Of a DNA stretch of 64,000 bases, positions 18,122 through 27,700 are shown piece after piece. Under the pieces are notes generated by a model. The model was not told the origin of the DNA, did no database searches, and saw nothing but the letters and a program-made list of their open reading frames with translations. The DNA lies in NCBI GenBank assembly GCA_944324965.1, contig CALUYH010000007.1, forward strand, positions 17,020 to 81,019. The letters are read 5' to 3'. The translations under genes and the position numbers were made by a program. The DNA is from Candidatus Avelusimicrobium gallinaceum (GTDB taxonomy: Bacteria; Elusimicrobiota; Elusimicrobia; Elusimicrobiales; Elusimicrobiaceae). Within the stretch, counting starts at the first letter, position 1; the number at the start of each line of letters is the position of its first letter.

Positions 18122-19272
18122 GCGTATTTTTGGCACTGCTTTTTTGCACTTCGCCGCTTTTTTGCGACGAAGCGGCCGACCGTAAGCGCGAAATAGAAAA
18201 GCTGAAAAAGGAAGCCGCGCAAAAAGAGCAGGAGCTGAAAAAATACCGCGAACAGGAAAAGAAAATTTCCAAAGAAATTTCCGCCCTGGAAAGCCAAAAA
18301 GCACGTGCCGAACGGATGAAAAACAAGGTAGAGTCCGACATTACGTACGTGGAGCAGAATTTGCTGTCTATTGAAGACAAACGCGCCGCGCTGGAACGCA
18401 GTATGCCCATGTGGCAGGGCGTGGTGAGCGAAGAACTGGAAAATTATTATTTCACGCCGTCCTGCCCGTATTGCCCGGGCGGATACAGCCTGGAGCAGGA
18501 AATTTTTGTGGACCGTATGCTCACGCACAAGGCTGTGTTTGCCGCCGAGCTGAAGAAAGAAAACGCCGAAGCCAAAAAACGCATTCATTCGTTTGAAGAA
18601 CGCAACAAACAGCTCCTGGCGCAAAGCACTAAAATCAAAAAGGAACAGGCCGTTATTTCGCAATCGTTCAGCAAAAAGAAAAAAGATTTGGACGTCACCA
18701 AACGCAAGGCCGATGCCGTGCGCAAGGAACTCAACGAGTTGAACAAATCGGCCGAGGAATTAAACAAGCTGCTGGCCAAGTTTGAACGCAAACGCAAAGC
18801 CGATGACGCCAAAAAAGCGACGGCTTCCAAAACCAGCGGCAAAAAATCCACCGGGCCGAAAATTGACGTAGCCAAAAATTCGCTGCCGTGGCCGCTTAAC
18901 GGCAAGGTGCTCAGCAAATTCGGCAAAGAATACCGCTCCGATTTGAATACGTGGATTTTCCGCGACGGCATTAAAATCGCGGCCCGCTTGGGCGCCCCGG
19001 TGCGCACGGTGGCGGACGGAAGCGTGATTTACGCCGGTCCGTTCCGCTCCTACGGCAACGTGGTGATTATGGACCACGGAAAAGGGTTCTTTTCCATTTA
19101 CGGATTTTTGCAGCAAATCAGCGTGAGCGTGGGGGATAAACTCCCGCAGCAGGGCGTGCTGGGCACGGCCGGCAAAGACACGCAATCTTCCTCCGGTACT
19201 GGCCAGAGCGCGGTGTATTTTGAAATCCGCCAAGGCACCACCGCGGTGGACCCGTTGCTGTGGCTGAACTAA
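18106..19272 (+). CDS. envC: EnvC-like murein hydrolase activator, degenerate LytM domain
   Basis: A 388-residue exported protein: signal peptide (about 1-20), long coiled coil rich in Lys/Glu (about 22-250), then a C-terminal M23/LytM domain (about 265-388). The metal ligands of active LytM peptidases appear lost. The HxGxD region reads FRDGIKIAA, the YxHL region reads IYGFL and the final histidine region reads VYFEIR. This matches EnvC, which activates amidases rather than cutting murein. I start at ATG 18106, inside the end of the ftsX-like gene, because it begins a clean signal peptide; the longer frame upstream is a shadow of ftsX. An FtsX-EnvC pair implies control of septal peptidoglycan splitting. 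Confidence 0.88.
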   Translation: MAKILSVFLALLFCTSPLFCDEAADRKREIEKLKKEAAQKEQELKKYREQEKKISKEISALESQKARAERMKNKVESDITYVEQNLLSIEDKRAALERSMPMWQGVVSEELENYYFTPSCPYCPGGYSLEQEIFVDRMLTHKAVFAAELKKENAEAKKRIHSFEERNKQLLAQSTKIKKEQAVISQSFSKKKKDLDVTKRKADAVRKELNELNKSAEELNKLLAKFERKRKADDAKKATASKTSGKKSTGPKIDVAKNSLPWPLNGKVLSKFGKEYRSDLNTWIFRDGIKIAARLGAPVRTVADGSVIYAGPFRSYGNVVIMDHGKGFFSIYGFLQQISVSVGDKLPQQGVLGTAGKDTQSSSGTGQSAVYFEIRQGTTAVDPLLWLN

Positions 19273-19287
19273 TTTGACGAGGTTATT

Positions 19288-20751
19288 ATGAAATCAAAAA
19301 AATTAAGTCGTGTAGCCGTTTTTGCGGCCGTCGTGTTTTTTGTGGGGACGCTGTTCCCGTATGCCTATGCGGCGGCGGATACCAGCTTAAAACAGCTGCG
19401 CACGTTTGTGGACGTGCTGGAATTTGTGAAAGAAAACTATGTGGAAACGACCGATACCGATAAGCTCATCTCCGGCGCCATCAAAGGCGTGGTGAACGAG
19501 CTGGATGATTTTTCCCAGTATTTGGAACCGCAGGATTATAAGGAATTGAAAAACGACACGCGGGGTGATTTCGGCGGGATTGGCATCCGCTTGCAAAAAG
19601 TGGACGGATTTATCACCGTGATGAGCCCCATGCCCGGCACGCCGGCCTTTAAGGCGGGGGTTATGCCCGGGGACCGGATTTTGTTTGTGGACGATAAAGA
19701 TGTGTCGGAAATGAAGTTGGACGACGCCGTGGAATTAATGCGCGGCCCGTCCGGCAGCAAGGTAAAGCTGACCATGAGCCGCAAAGATAAAAACGGCGAG
19801 TATAAAACCTTGCCGGACCTTACGCTCAAACGCGCCAAAATCGTGCCCGAAGTGGTGTACTACCGGATGTTGCCGGACCATGTGGGGTATTTGTATATAG
19901 TGGATTTTTCCGGCCACACGCCCGAAGAAGTCAAAAAAGCCCTGGCCGATTTGCAAAAACAGGGCATGACGTCCCTGGTGTTGGATTTGCGCTTTAACCC
20001 CGGCGGCTTGCTGACGGGGGCGGTGGATATCGCCAAATTGTTTTTGCAGCCGGACCAGATGATTGTGTACACCCAGGGCCGCAAGCCGGAGTATTACCAG
20101 GAATTTAAAACGTCCGCCAAGCCCGACTACCCCGACGTGCCGATGGCCGTACTGGTCAACCAGGGGTCGGCCAGCGCGAGCGAAATCGTTTCCGGCGCGC
20201 TGCAGGATAACGGCCGCGCCTTTGTGGTGGGCCAGCGCACGTTTGGCAAGGCCAGCGTACAGCAGGTCATGCCGCTTTCGGGCGGGGCGGGGCTGCGCTT
20301 GACGATTGCCCATTACTACACGCCTTCCGGCCGCTTGATTCAGCGCGATTACCGCGATAAATCCAAAGCCGATGAGGGGGGCATTGTTCCGGATGTGGAA
20401 GTGATTTTTGAACCGGAAGAAGAAGCCAAAGTGTTTATGCAGTACAACGACATTGTTTACACGCCCGGCAAAGGCAAGACCGAAGCCAAATTTACCGCCA
20501 AGGACCCGGTGCTGGATAAAGCGGTGGAAATTTTAACGGGCAAAATTTCTTTGGAAGAAGCCAAAGAAAAATCCCAACAGGCGGCTGCCGAACGCAAAGC
20601 CAAAAAAGAAGCTGCCAAAAATAAAACCGCTGCCCAAAAGAAAGACGCCGCGGCTGAAAAAGATGCCCAAGAAGCTAAAAAAGCAGACGCTTCCGCAGCC
20701 GAAAAAGAACCGGCCCAACCGGCAGAAAGCCAGAAAAAAGAAGGGAAATAA
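19288..20751 (+). CDS. C-terminal processing protease (S41 family)
   Basis: A 487-residue periplasmic serine protease. A signal peptide or anchor (about 7-29) is followed by an N-terminal helical part, a PDZ domain (about 92-165) and the S41 catalytic core. The predicted dyad is S296 in GSASASE and K321 in TFGKASVQ, 25 residues apart as in CtpB. From about residue 425 the tail is an extreme Lys/Ala/Glu repeat of some 60 residues, unlikely to be folded. It probably trims C-termini of envelope proteins. Its position after EnvC is interesting because Prc/Ctp proteases regulate murein hydrolases in other bacteria. Confidence 0.95.
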   Translation: MKSKKLSRVAVFAAVVFFVGTLFPYAYAAADTSLKQLRTFVDVLEFVKENYVETTDTDKLISGAIKGVVNELDDFSQYLEPQDYKELKNDTRGDFGGIGIRLQKVDGFITVMSPMPGTPAFKAGVMPGDRILFVDDKDVSEMKLDDAVELMRGPSGSKVKLTMSRKDKNGEYKTLPDLTLKRAKIVPEVVYYRMLPDHVGYLYIVDFSGHTPEEVKKALADLQKQGMTSLVLDLRFNPGGLLTGAVDIAKLFLQPDQMIVYTQGRKPEYYQEFKTSAKPDYPDVPMAVLVNQGSASASEIVSGALQDNGRAFVVGQRTFGKASVQQVMPLSGGAGLRLTIAHYYTPSGRLIQRDYRDKSKADEGGIVPDVEVIFEPEEEAKVFMQYNDIVYTPGKGKTEAKFTAKDPVLDKAVEILTGKISLEEAKEKSQQAAAERKAKKEAAKNKTAAQKKDAAAEKDAQEAKKADASAAEKEPAQPAESQKKEGK

Positions 20752-20754
20752 GGT

Positions 20755-21774
20755 ATGAAAAAAGATTTGATGATTTTAGGAATTGAATCCACGTGCGACG
20801 AAACTTCCGCCGCGCTGTTAAAAGACGGAAAGGAAATTGTCACCAACGTGATTTATTCCCAGATTGACGAACACAAAAAGTACCACGGCGTCGTGCCGGA
20901 GCTGGCCAGCCGTGCTCACGCGGCCAAAATCGCCACCGTCATTTCCGAGGCGCTGGGCGATAACCCCATTGACTATGTGGCCTTTTCCAGCGGCCCCGGC
21001 TTGCCCGGCGGGCTGATGGTGGGGCGAGTGGCAGCCGAGACGCTTGCAAATTTTAAAAAAGTCCCTATACTAGGTATTAACCACCTGGAGGGGCATATCT
21101 TTGCGTGCGATTTTGAAGGAACCGAAGTCAAACATCGCTTGCAGTTCCCGCTGGTGGCTTTGGTCGTTTCGGGGGGACACACCGAATTGTGGTACGTAAA
21201 AGACTACGGGAATTATAAAGTCCTGGGCCGCACGCGCGACGACGCCGCCGGCGAAGCCTTTGATAAAGTAGCCAAACTGTTGGGCCTTGCCTATCCGGGC
21301 GGGCCGCAGGTTTCCAAGCAGGCGCTTGCCGGCCGCAGGGACGCCATTCATTTCCCGCGCCCGCTGATGCCGGGCACGTGGGATTTTTCCTTCAGCGGCA
21401 TTAAAACTGCCGTCAGCTACTATTTGCGCGACCATAAAGATTTCAGCGTCCCGGACGTGTGCGCCAGCTTTGAAGAAGCCATGGTGGAAACCCTGGTGAC
21501 CAAAACGCTGCTGGCCGCCAAAAAATACAAAGTGCACCACGTGGCCGTAGGCGGCGGCGTGGCGGCCAACACGCTCTTGCGCGAACGCATGCAGCAAGAG
21601 GGGGCAAAGGCGGGCATAGAAGTCCACTTTGTGGAACGGAAATTGTCTTCCGACAATGCCGCCATGATTGCCCTGGCCGCTTACAAGCAGTTGGAACGCG
21701 CCGAAAAGACCGGCAAACCGATTCGCAAAAATATAGACATCAATCCCAATATGAAGGTGCGCAACTGGGACTAG
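20755..21774 (+). CDS. tsaD: tRNA threonylcarbamoyladenosine synthase subunit TsaD
   Basis: A 339-residue ASKHA-fold protein that transfers threonylcarbamoyl to A37 of ANN-decoding tRNAs, with TsaB and TsaE elsewhere. The start LGIESTCDETSAAL, the metal histidines H110 and H114 in NHLEGH, SGGHTEL, and the late acidic ligand in KLSSDNAAM are all present. The length is typical. It begins 3 nt after the protease gene and is followed 8 nt later by the solute-binding-fold gene. Confidence 0.97.
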   Translation: MKKDLMILGIESTCDETSAALLKDGKEIVTNVIYSQIDEHKKYHGVVPELASRAHAAKIATVISEALGDNPIDYVAFSSGPGLPGGLMVGRVAAETLANFKKVPILGINHLEGHIFACDFEGTEVKHRLQFPLVALVVSGGHTELWYVKDYGNYKVLGRTRDDAAGEAFDKVAKLLGLAYPGGPQVSKQALAGRRDAIHFPRPLMPGTWDFSFSGIKTAVSYYLRDHKDFSVPDVCASFEEAMVETLVTKTLLAAKKYKVHHVAVGGGVAANTLLRERMQQEGAKAGIEVHFVERKLSSDNAAMIALAAYKQLERAEKTGKPIRKNIDINPNMKVRNWD

Positions 21775-21782
21775 GAGCTTAA

Positions 21783-22988
21783 ATGATTTTGTGGGCCATG
21801 CCCGATGCGGGCGATAAAACGAAAGAAACGTACGCTGCATTTATTGCATTGTTTAAGAAAGAAAATCCGTCTATAGACGTTTCCGTGCGCGTGTTTACGC
21901 GCAACGTACTGTGGCGGCGGATTTTTACCATTAAATACCCCACGCACGAAGAAGAAGTGCCGGATTTGATTCAAGTGCCGCACTACTGGACGGCCCTGTT
22001 GGTGCGGGAAGGGGTGGCGGAAAATCTTTCCCAGCTGGACCCGGGCCTGTCCCTGGCCAACTGCCTGGTGCCGTTAAAGCCCCACTGCTACCAGCCCGGC
22101 ACGAAGGACATTTATTCCTACCCCTGGTGGTTTGATTTAAGCGCACTGCACTACCGCGCCGACCATTTAAAGTTGGTCACCGCCAAGCCGGAACACGACC
22201 TGGCCACCTGGGACGGCCTGCTAAACGTGTGCGAGGCGCTGCGCGAACAATTTAAAGACACCCCCGGTTATTACCCGATGCAAAACAGCGATTGGCGCGG
22301 CTCGCTTTCCGTGCGCAACGCGCTACCGTGCATTTGGGGCCGCGGGGGGGCGTTATTGTCGGAAGATTTAACCTCCACGCTGGTGGGCACCAAAGCGTTT
22401 AAAGAAGGCATCCGCGATTACGTGAACCTGGCTTTAAAAAACTATATGCCCATTTTGCGCGAACGCGGCTCGCTGGGGACGGTGGTTTCCGGCAAAGCCA
22501 GTATGATGATTTCCCGCAAGCAGGGCGTCAGCACGTTTAACGCCCACCGCGGCATCCGCGTGCGCACCTTGCCTGTGCCCACCACCGGCAAGACGTATTA
22601 TTCCTACCTGTCCGGGATGAATTTGTTTATCAACAAACTGTCGCAGGAAAAGAAAAACGCGCTGAAGTTCATCAAGTTCTGCGCCCGGCCGGACAACCAG
22701 CTGCGCTACGCCGCGATGATTGACGCGTTCCCCGCGTTTGAAGACGCGTTTGAACAGTTCATTTTTTCTTCTTCCCAACGCTTGCAGACGTACAGCAACA
22801 TTTTGGCCTCGGCCCGCACCTTGCCCAACATCACCATCACGGGCACGATTATGGAAATTCTAAAACGCATTTTGGCCGTATGCGCCACGCAAATTGTGGA
22901 AGGACGTTTTACGCAGGCGTCTTTGGATAGGGAATTGGATTTAGCCGCCAAAGAAATTGAATACCTGCTGTCCATTTACCAGGGGTAA
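21783..22988 (+). CDS. extracellular solute-binding-type protein lacking a signal peptide
   Basis: A 401-residue protein with the family 1 (sugar/oligosaccharide-type) binding-protein fold. It opens directly with the mature first strand ILWAMPDAG and has the typical LPVPTTGKTYYSYLSGMNLFIN and KFIKFCARPDNQLRYA segments. No signal peptide is encoded: the codon immediately upstream of ATG 21783 is an in-frame TAA, and GGAG sits correctly before the ATG. The protein should therefore stay in the cytoplasm. No permease genes are nearby. It is 4 nt upstream of a diguanylate cyclase gene, which suggests a joint sensory role. Ligand unknown. Confidence 0.85.
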   Translation: MILWAMPDAGDKTKETYAAFIALFKKENPSIDVSVRVFTRNVLWRRIFTIKYPTHEEEVPDLIQVPHYWTALLVREGVAENLSQLDPGLSLANCLVPLKPHCYQPGTKDIYSYPWWFDLSALHYRADHLKLVTAKPEHDLATWDGLLNVCEALREQFKDTPGYYPMQNSDWRGSLSVRNALPCIWGRGGALLSEDLTSTLVGTKAFKEGIRDYVNLALKNYMPILRERGSLGTVVSGKASMMISRKQGVSTFNAHRGIRVRTLPVPTTGKTYYSYLSGMNLFINKLSQEKKNALKFIKFCARPDNQLRYAAMIDAFPAFEDAFEQFIFSSSQRLQTYSNILASARTLPNITITGTIMEILKRILAVCATQIVEGRFTQASLDRELDLAAKEIEYLLSIYQG

Positions 22989-22992
22989 CCTT

Positions 22993-24492
22993 ATGTTTGA
23001 TAAAAAATCCTATACGCTGTACAAATTCCACAAGCAGCTCAATCAATCTTTCCAAAATAAACGCGAACTGCTGGAATGCGCGCTGCCGGCCCTGCGCAAT
23101 ATGTTTAAGCTGGACCGCGTGTACTTTTTTGATTGGCAGCAGGAACGGGCGCTCTTGTCGCTAAAGATGATGTGCAAAAAAGAATACTGCATGGATATGC
23201 AGGAAGACATTTCCGTATTAAACGAACCCGTTTTTTTAAAACAGCTTTTGCAAAAAGGAATTACCGAATCAACGGATTTAAGCTACCCGGCCATTTACGT
23301 GCTGGTCAAATGGGAGCGCCCCAGCGTGGAACTCAAATCCGGGGAAATACACAATTTTATGCAGGAAAAAGTGGGCGTACTGCGCCTGGAACGCTTCCGC
23401 AAGAACCGCGTGTTTACGAGTGAGGAAAAGGAACTCATCAAGGCGCTGGGGGAAGAAATCTCGCACAATTTGCGCAACACGGAAATTGACCAGGCCAAAA
23501 ACCAGCGGCTTAACATTTCCACCGCGCTGAACGATTTATCCACCATTTTTGCTTCGTCGTTGCGGTTAAACGACGGCTTGGAGCTGATTTTAAAAGGGGT
23601 GCAGCGCTACTTCCGTTTTGACCGCGTGCGCCTGTATTTAACCGACGCCGAAGGGAGCAAAATCAAATCCGTGCTGGGGGTGGATATCTCCGGCAAGGTT
23701 ACCCAGCAGGACGGCAAAACCCTGCCCAAAGGCGAAGAAAACCTGCTGAAAGAAGTGTTTGATTCCGCCGCGGCCTACCGCTCCACCCGCAGCGTGATTT
23801 ACATTCCCCTAAAAGTCCAGCGCAACAAAGTGGGCTTTTTGGCGTTTGACAATATCCTCTCCCGCCGCCGTATCGGGTATATGGATTTTATTTCTCTGCA
23901 GCAGTTTGCGTCGCAGATGGCACTGTCTATTGATAACGCCCGCCTGTTTGAACGCGTGCAGGAACTTTCCAACTACGATGAACTTACCAAATTGCCGGTT
24001 CGCCGGTACTTCAACGAAAAATTCGCCGAAGAAATCTACCGTTCCAAACGGTTTGATTTGACGATGTCCTTAATTATTATGGATATTGACTTGTTTAAAC
24101 AAATTAACGACGGATACGGGCACCAAATCGGCGATTGGGCGCTTAAAGAAGTCAGCCGCGTCATTCGCACCAGCCTGCGCCAGACGGACGTGCCGTGCCG
24201 CTTCGGCGGGGACGAAATGGTGATTATGCTCCCGCGCACCAACAGCGAAGAAGCCAAAATTATCGCCAAGCGCTTAAAGGACCGCATTTGCGCCATCACC
24301 CTGCCGGACCGCTACACCGAAGGCAAAGAAGTGCACTTGAGCATCAGCCAGGGGATATCGTCCTTCCCGTTTGACGGTGCCACGCCAGACGTGCTTTTGG
24401 AAAAAGCGGATAAGGCGCTCTACGTCGTAAAACAGAACGGGCGCGGCAATTTTGCCGTCTACCGCGAAGTGGCCGACCAAGTAACCCAGTAG
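22993..24492 (+). CDS. diguanylate cyclase with GAF-type sensor regions
   Basis: A 499-residue soluble protein making cyclic di-GMP from two GTP. The C-terminal GGDEF domain (about 330-490) has the active-site sequence GGDEM at 405-409 and an inhibitory I-site RQTD at 396-399. Residues about 180-320 form a GAF domain (ILKGVQRYFRFDRVRLYL, IYIPLKVQRNKVGFLAFDN). The first 170 residues resemble a second, diverged GAF. I start at ATG 22993; the earlier possible codon lies inside the previous gene. It ends the long operon. The Met in place of the usual Phe of GGDEF is a tolerated change. The product could control the neighbouring pilus, but this is inference. Confidence 0.92.
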   Translation: MFDKKSYTLYKFHKQLNQSFQNKRELLECALPALRNMFKLDRVYFFDWQQERALLSLKMMCKKEYCMDMQEDISVLNEPVFLKQLLQKGITESTDLSYPAIYVLVKWERPSVELKSGEIHNFMQEKVGVLRLERFRKNRVFTSEEKELIKALGEEISHNLRNTEIDQAKNQRLNISTALNDLSTIFASSLRLNDGLELILKGVQRYFRFDRVRLYLTDAEGSKIKSVLGVDISGKVTQQDGKTLPKGEENLLKEVFDSAAAYRSTRSVIYIPLKVQRNKVGFLAFDNILSRRRIGYMDFISLQQFASQMALSIDNARLFERVQELSNYDELTKLPVRRYFNEKFAEEIYRSKRFDLTMSLIIMDIDLFKQINDGYGHQIGDWALKEVSRVIRTSLRQTDVPCRFGGDEMVIMLPRTNSEEAKIIAKRLKDRICAITLPDRYTEGKEVHLSISQGISSFPFDGATPDVLLEKADKALYVVKQNGRGNFAVYREVADQVTQ

Positions 24493-24567
24493 CCGCGGCG
24501 CGTGTGCGGACGGTTGCTCCGCCTGAACATTACCGCGTGGTAAGACGAAAAATTTTACAGAAAACAG

Positions 24568-24596
24568 TTGACAATTGCCCCAAAAGTTGCCAGAAT
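24568..24596 (+). promoter_or_regulatory. probable promoter of the giant secreted protein gene
   Basis: TTGACA (24568-24573) is followed after 17 nt by CAGAAT (24591-24596), a weak -10 match. The leader to the start codon is about 115 nt and contains a hairpin TTGCGC / GCGCAA around 24647-24672. A small hairpin (GCGGA/TCCGC near 24506-24522) after the cyclase gene lacks a T-run. Confidence 0.55.
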
Positions 24597-24716
24597 CTAA
24601 GAGTATTATGTCGGCGTCTGTTTATATAGATAACCAGTCGCCTACTTGCGCGCATTTTTTGGGAGCGCAAAAGATTTGTACAAACTTAATTTTTAAGAAG
24701 GGAATTGGTCCCCAAA

Positions 24717-27700
24717 ATGGATACTTGCACAATGAAAAAAATAAACAGTTTACTTCGGGTTTTCCTGAGTAAAGCGGCGTCCTGCGCCGTTTTAACTGCA
24801 TTACTCCTCGCGGCGGGTGCGCCGTTGTTTGCTCAAACGGCCGAGGTCCGCAATGCGGGTGTGTATTATAGGCCATCTACCACTACCAACGGTATGTATT
24901 GCGATTGGAGTGCAGAAGGATTAGATGAATTGGTGGATAGTGTAAACGGATACAACCGCAGTTTTGTCACCTCTCCCGCGCCGGACGGCAATGCCAACCA
25001 AACGGACCCGTGGGTGAGCTCCGCCTTGATTGAGTACGACCAACCCTATCCGTCTACTACTCCGGCTGATAACAATTACCCGAACCATTGTTTGTCGCTG
25101 TGTATGCAGGTGGTATGTACCAACAAACCGATGGCGCAGAGTACGTATTCCATTTCGTTCCCGCTCCAACAAATTAAGTTTGATATCGTTAAATACTATA
25201 ACGGCAAAAATATAGAAAACCCGGATGAAACGCCGGCTATTCGCACTATTTCTCTGTACCCTAATTTAGAAGAAGCCAAGTGCGGTTCCTATGTCTGCCC
25301 GGGCGGTCCGGCTGGCGAGTATACCTGCTCGGCCCCGAAATATGAATTAAGAAACGGAACTTGTTATGTTTTAGGAAAAACTGAAGAGGCTCCCGGTGAG
25401 TGCAGCAGCAAATTGTCCACGGCTGAGGGCGGAAACTGCGAAAACCACAGCTGCAACTACATCATTTTTAACAACGACGGGACGCCCACCAACCAGCCCA
25501 TTACGTTCTGCGCGGCGTGGGACGGTTCGTACGAAATCGGCGGCGAATTTGGCAAGTCCAACGGGGATTATGCCTTCCGCGCCACGGTGGCGACGGATAC
25601 TCCCGGCGATAACATCATCACCGATAAAATTGAATTTAACTCTACGATTGCCTACCCGGGCATGAATCAAATTCCGATACAGGTGGACGTGACGAACGTG
25701 CACTCTGTGCGCAGCACGCCGACCGTGGTGGGGGATATTACCGCCGTGTCGGCCCAGCCGTACACCTTTGCGTATCGCTTGAGCAAAGACTCCGATGTGC
25801 GTGTGGCCATTTTTGATGCGTCTAACAGCGATGACATTGACTATGGTGCGACCAATAATATCGACAATTTGGCCGCTACCTCATTAGTGCGCACGCTGGT
25901 GGATTGGCAGCCGCGCATGGGCGAAGGCATGAAAGGCACCGAAAGCGACACCCAGATTATTGAATTTGATTCGTGGGACGGCCGTAACGATTCCGGCATG
26001 CTGTTGCCGGCCGGCAACTATGTGGCGGCTATCCAGGCCAAAGCGCAAGACGAATGGCCGGGGGTGGACTTCTCCCGCGCCGTTACACGCCAAGTGTCTT
26101 TGGACCCGTTGAAATTGACGGATATCACGTCTACGGGCCTGAACAAAAAATCCACGGCGTATGCGTCCATCAATTACGTACCGACGGAACCTTCCACCGT
26201 GTATTTGCAAATCTATACGCCCGGTACCACCTTTACGGGTGCTTCTACGCCCACCCAGGTGCTGACGGATTCTTCCACTCCCACGGGCACTGGCCCGACG
26301 GCGCAGGGCGGATCCTTGGTGTACAGCGCGTCCGAACAGCGCTCCGGCCGGATGAATTTTACGTCCAAATGGGACGGCTTGTGCGGTATGGAAGAAGGTT
26401 GTACCCGCACCTATGCCAAAGGGGAAGAAATGTCCAACGGTGTAGCGTGCGATCAAAACACCTGCACCGAAACCTTTGCTTACGGCGCGCCGATGCCGGA
26501 CGGCAACTATGTATATGTGCTGTGGGCGGAAATCCCGTACAACGGTTCTTATGTAAATGCCGTGGGCGGAAACGGTACCCCGGCGTTTACCGCGCAAGGA
26601 ACCTGCGCAGCGGGGCAAAACGGCAAATGCTACACGGGTGTGAAAACGCTGAACTACTCCATCGGGCAGCTGCCGGTGGAACGCGGGTTAGTGGATATCA
26701 CCATTCAGCCCGTCAGCTATTCCACGGTAGGCTCCAGCCCGACGGCTTACGGCTTGGATCCGTTCATCTTTAAGTACGCCATCGCGCGCGACGCCACGGT
26801 GATTGCCCGTGTGGAAAACGCCGCCGGCGTGCCGGTCAAACATTTAACGCCCGAAGAAGGCATCACGCAGGTTTCCCAACAGCTCAACACGCTGTCGTGG
26901 GACGGCCGCGACGACCAGGGCCGCATCGTCACCCCCGGTACCTATATGTTTACGGTACAAACCAAGGACGCGATGTTCCCCTCGGTCACCAACAAAGCCT
27001 CGGCGGTCTTCCCGGTGGATATGTACCGCGTGGTGGATGTTTCCACGACCGACGTGTATGGCGACAGTGAAGCCAAGGCCACCATTTCTTATATGTTGTC
27101 CAAGGCGATGAACGTCCAAATCAACATCTATAATAAGGATGTCGTCATCCCGGCGTACAACGATACCACCGGCGATTATAACGACTACACCGTTATTTCC
27201 ACCCAGGTGGCTACGGGCTATACCAACGATTTAGCGTCCGTAAATGTGTACGAACAAGGCCAAACCGACATTTTTGCCACGTTAACAGCGGTGGATGTGG
27301 GTACGGTCGTGTCCTTAACGGGTACCAACAATCCGTACACGCGCGACACCATTACGGCGGCCGAAAACCCGAACTATGTGGAAGGCTCGGCCGTAGCGGG
27401 TGAAGAACAATATATCGTCACCTTAAAGCGCGAAAGCGTCAATGTCACGACCAACACCGCGACCACGTGGCCGCCCCGCATCTGCGATAAGACGACCGAT
27501 GCCAAATTATTCTGCCCGGCGGACGCTACCTGGACGGACGGCACCGGCGGTGCGGCGGGGACCTGTTCGGCCGCGTCGGTGGATTATGTGGTGCCTTCCC
27601 GCGCCACCTCGGCCAACGCTTGTATCTATGTGAACGATACGACGTTCACCAACTACCCGGCTACGGCGGCGCAAGCGGCCTCGGGCGTGGTGGATGTGCG

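Noticed and set aside
24506..24522. Terminator after the diguanylate cyclase gene
   Set aside because: The small GCGGA/TCCGC stem has no T-run, so it is not called as a terminator.
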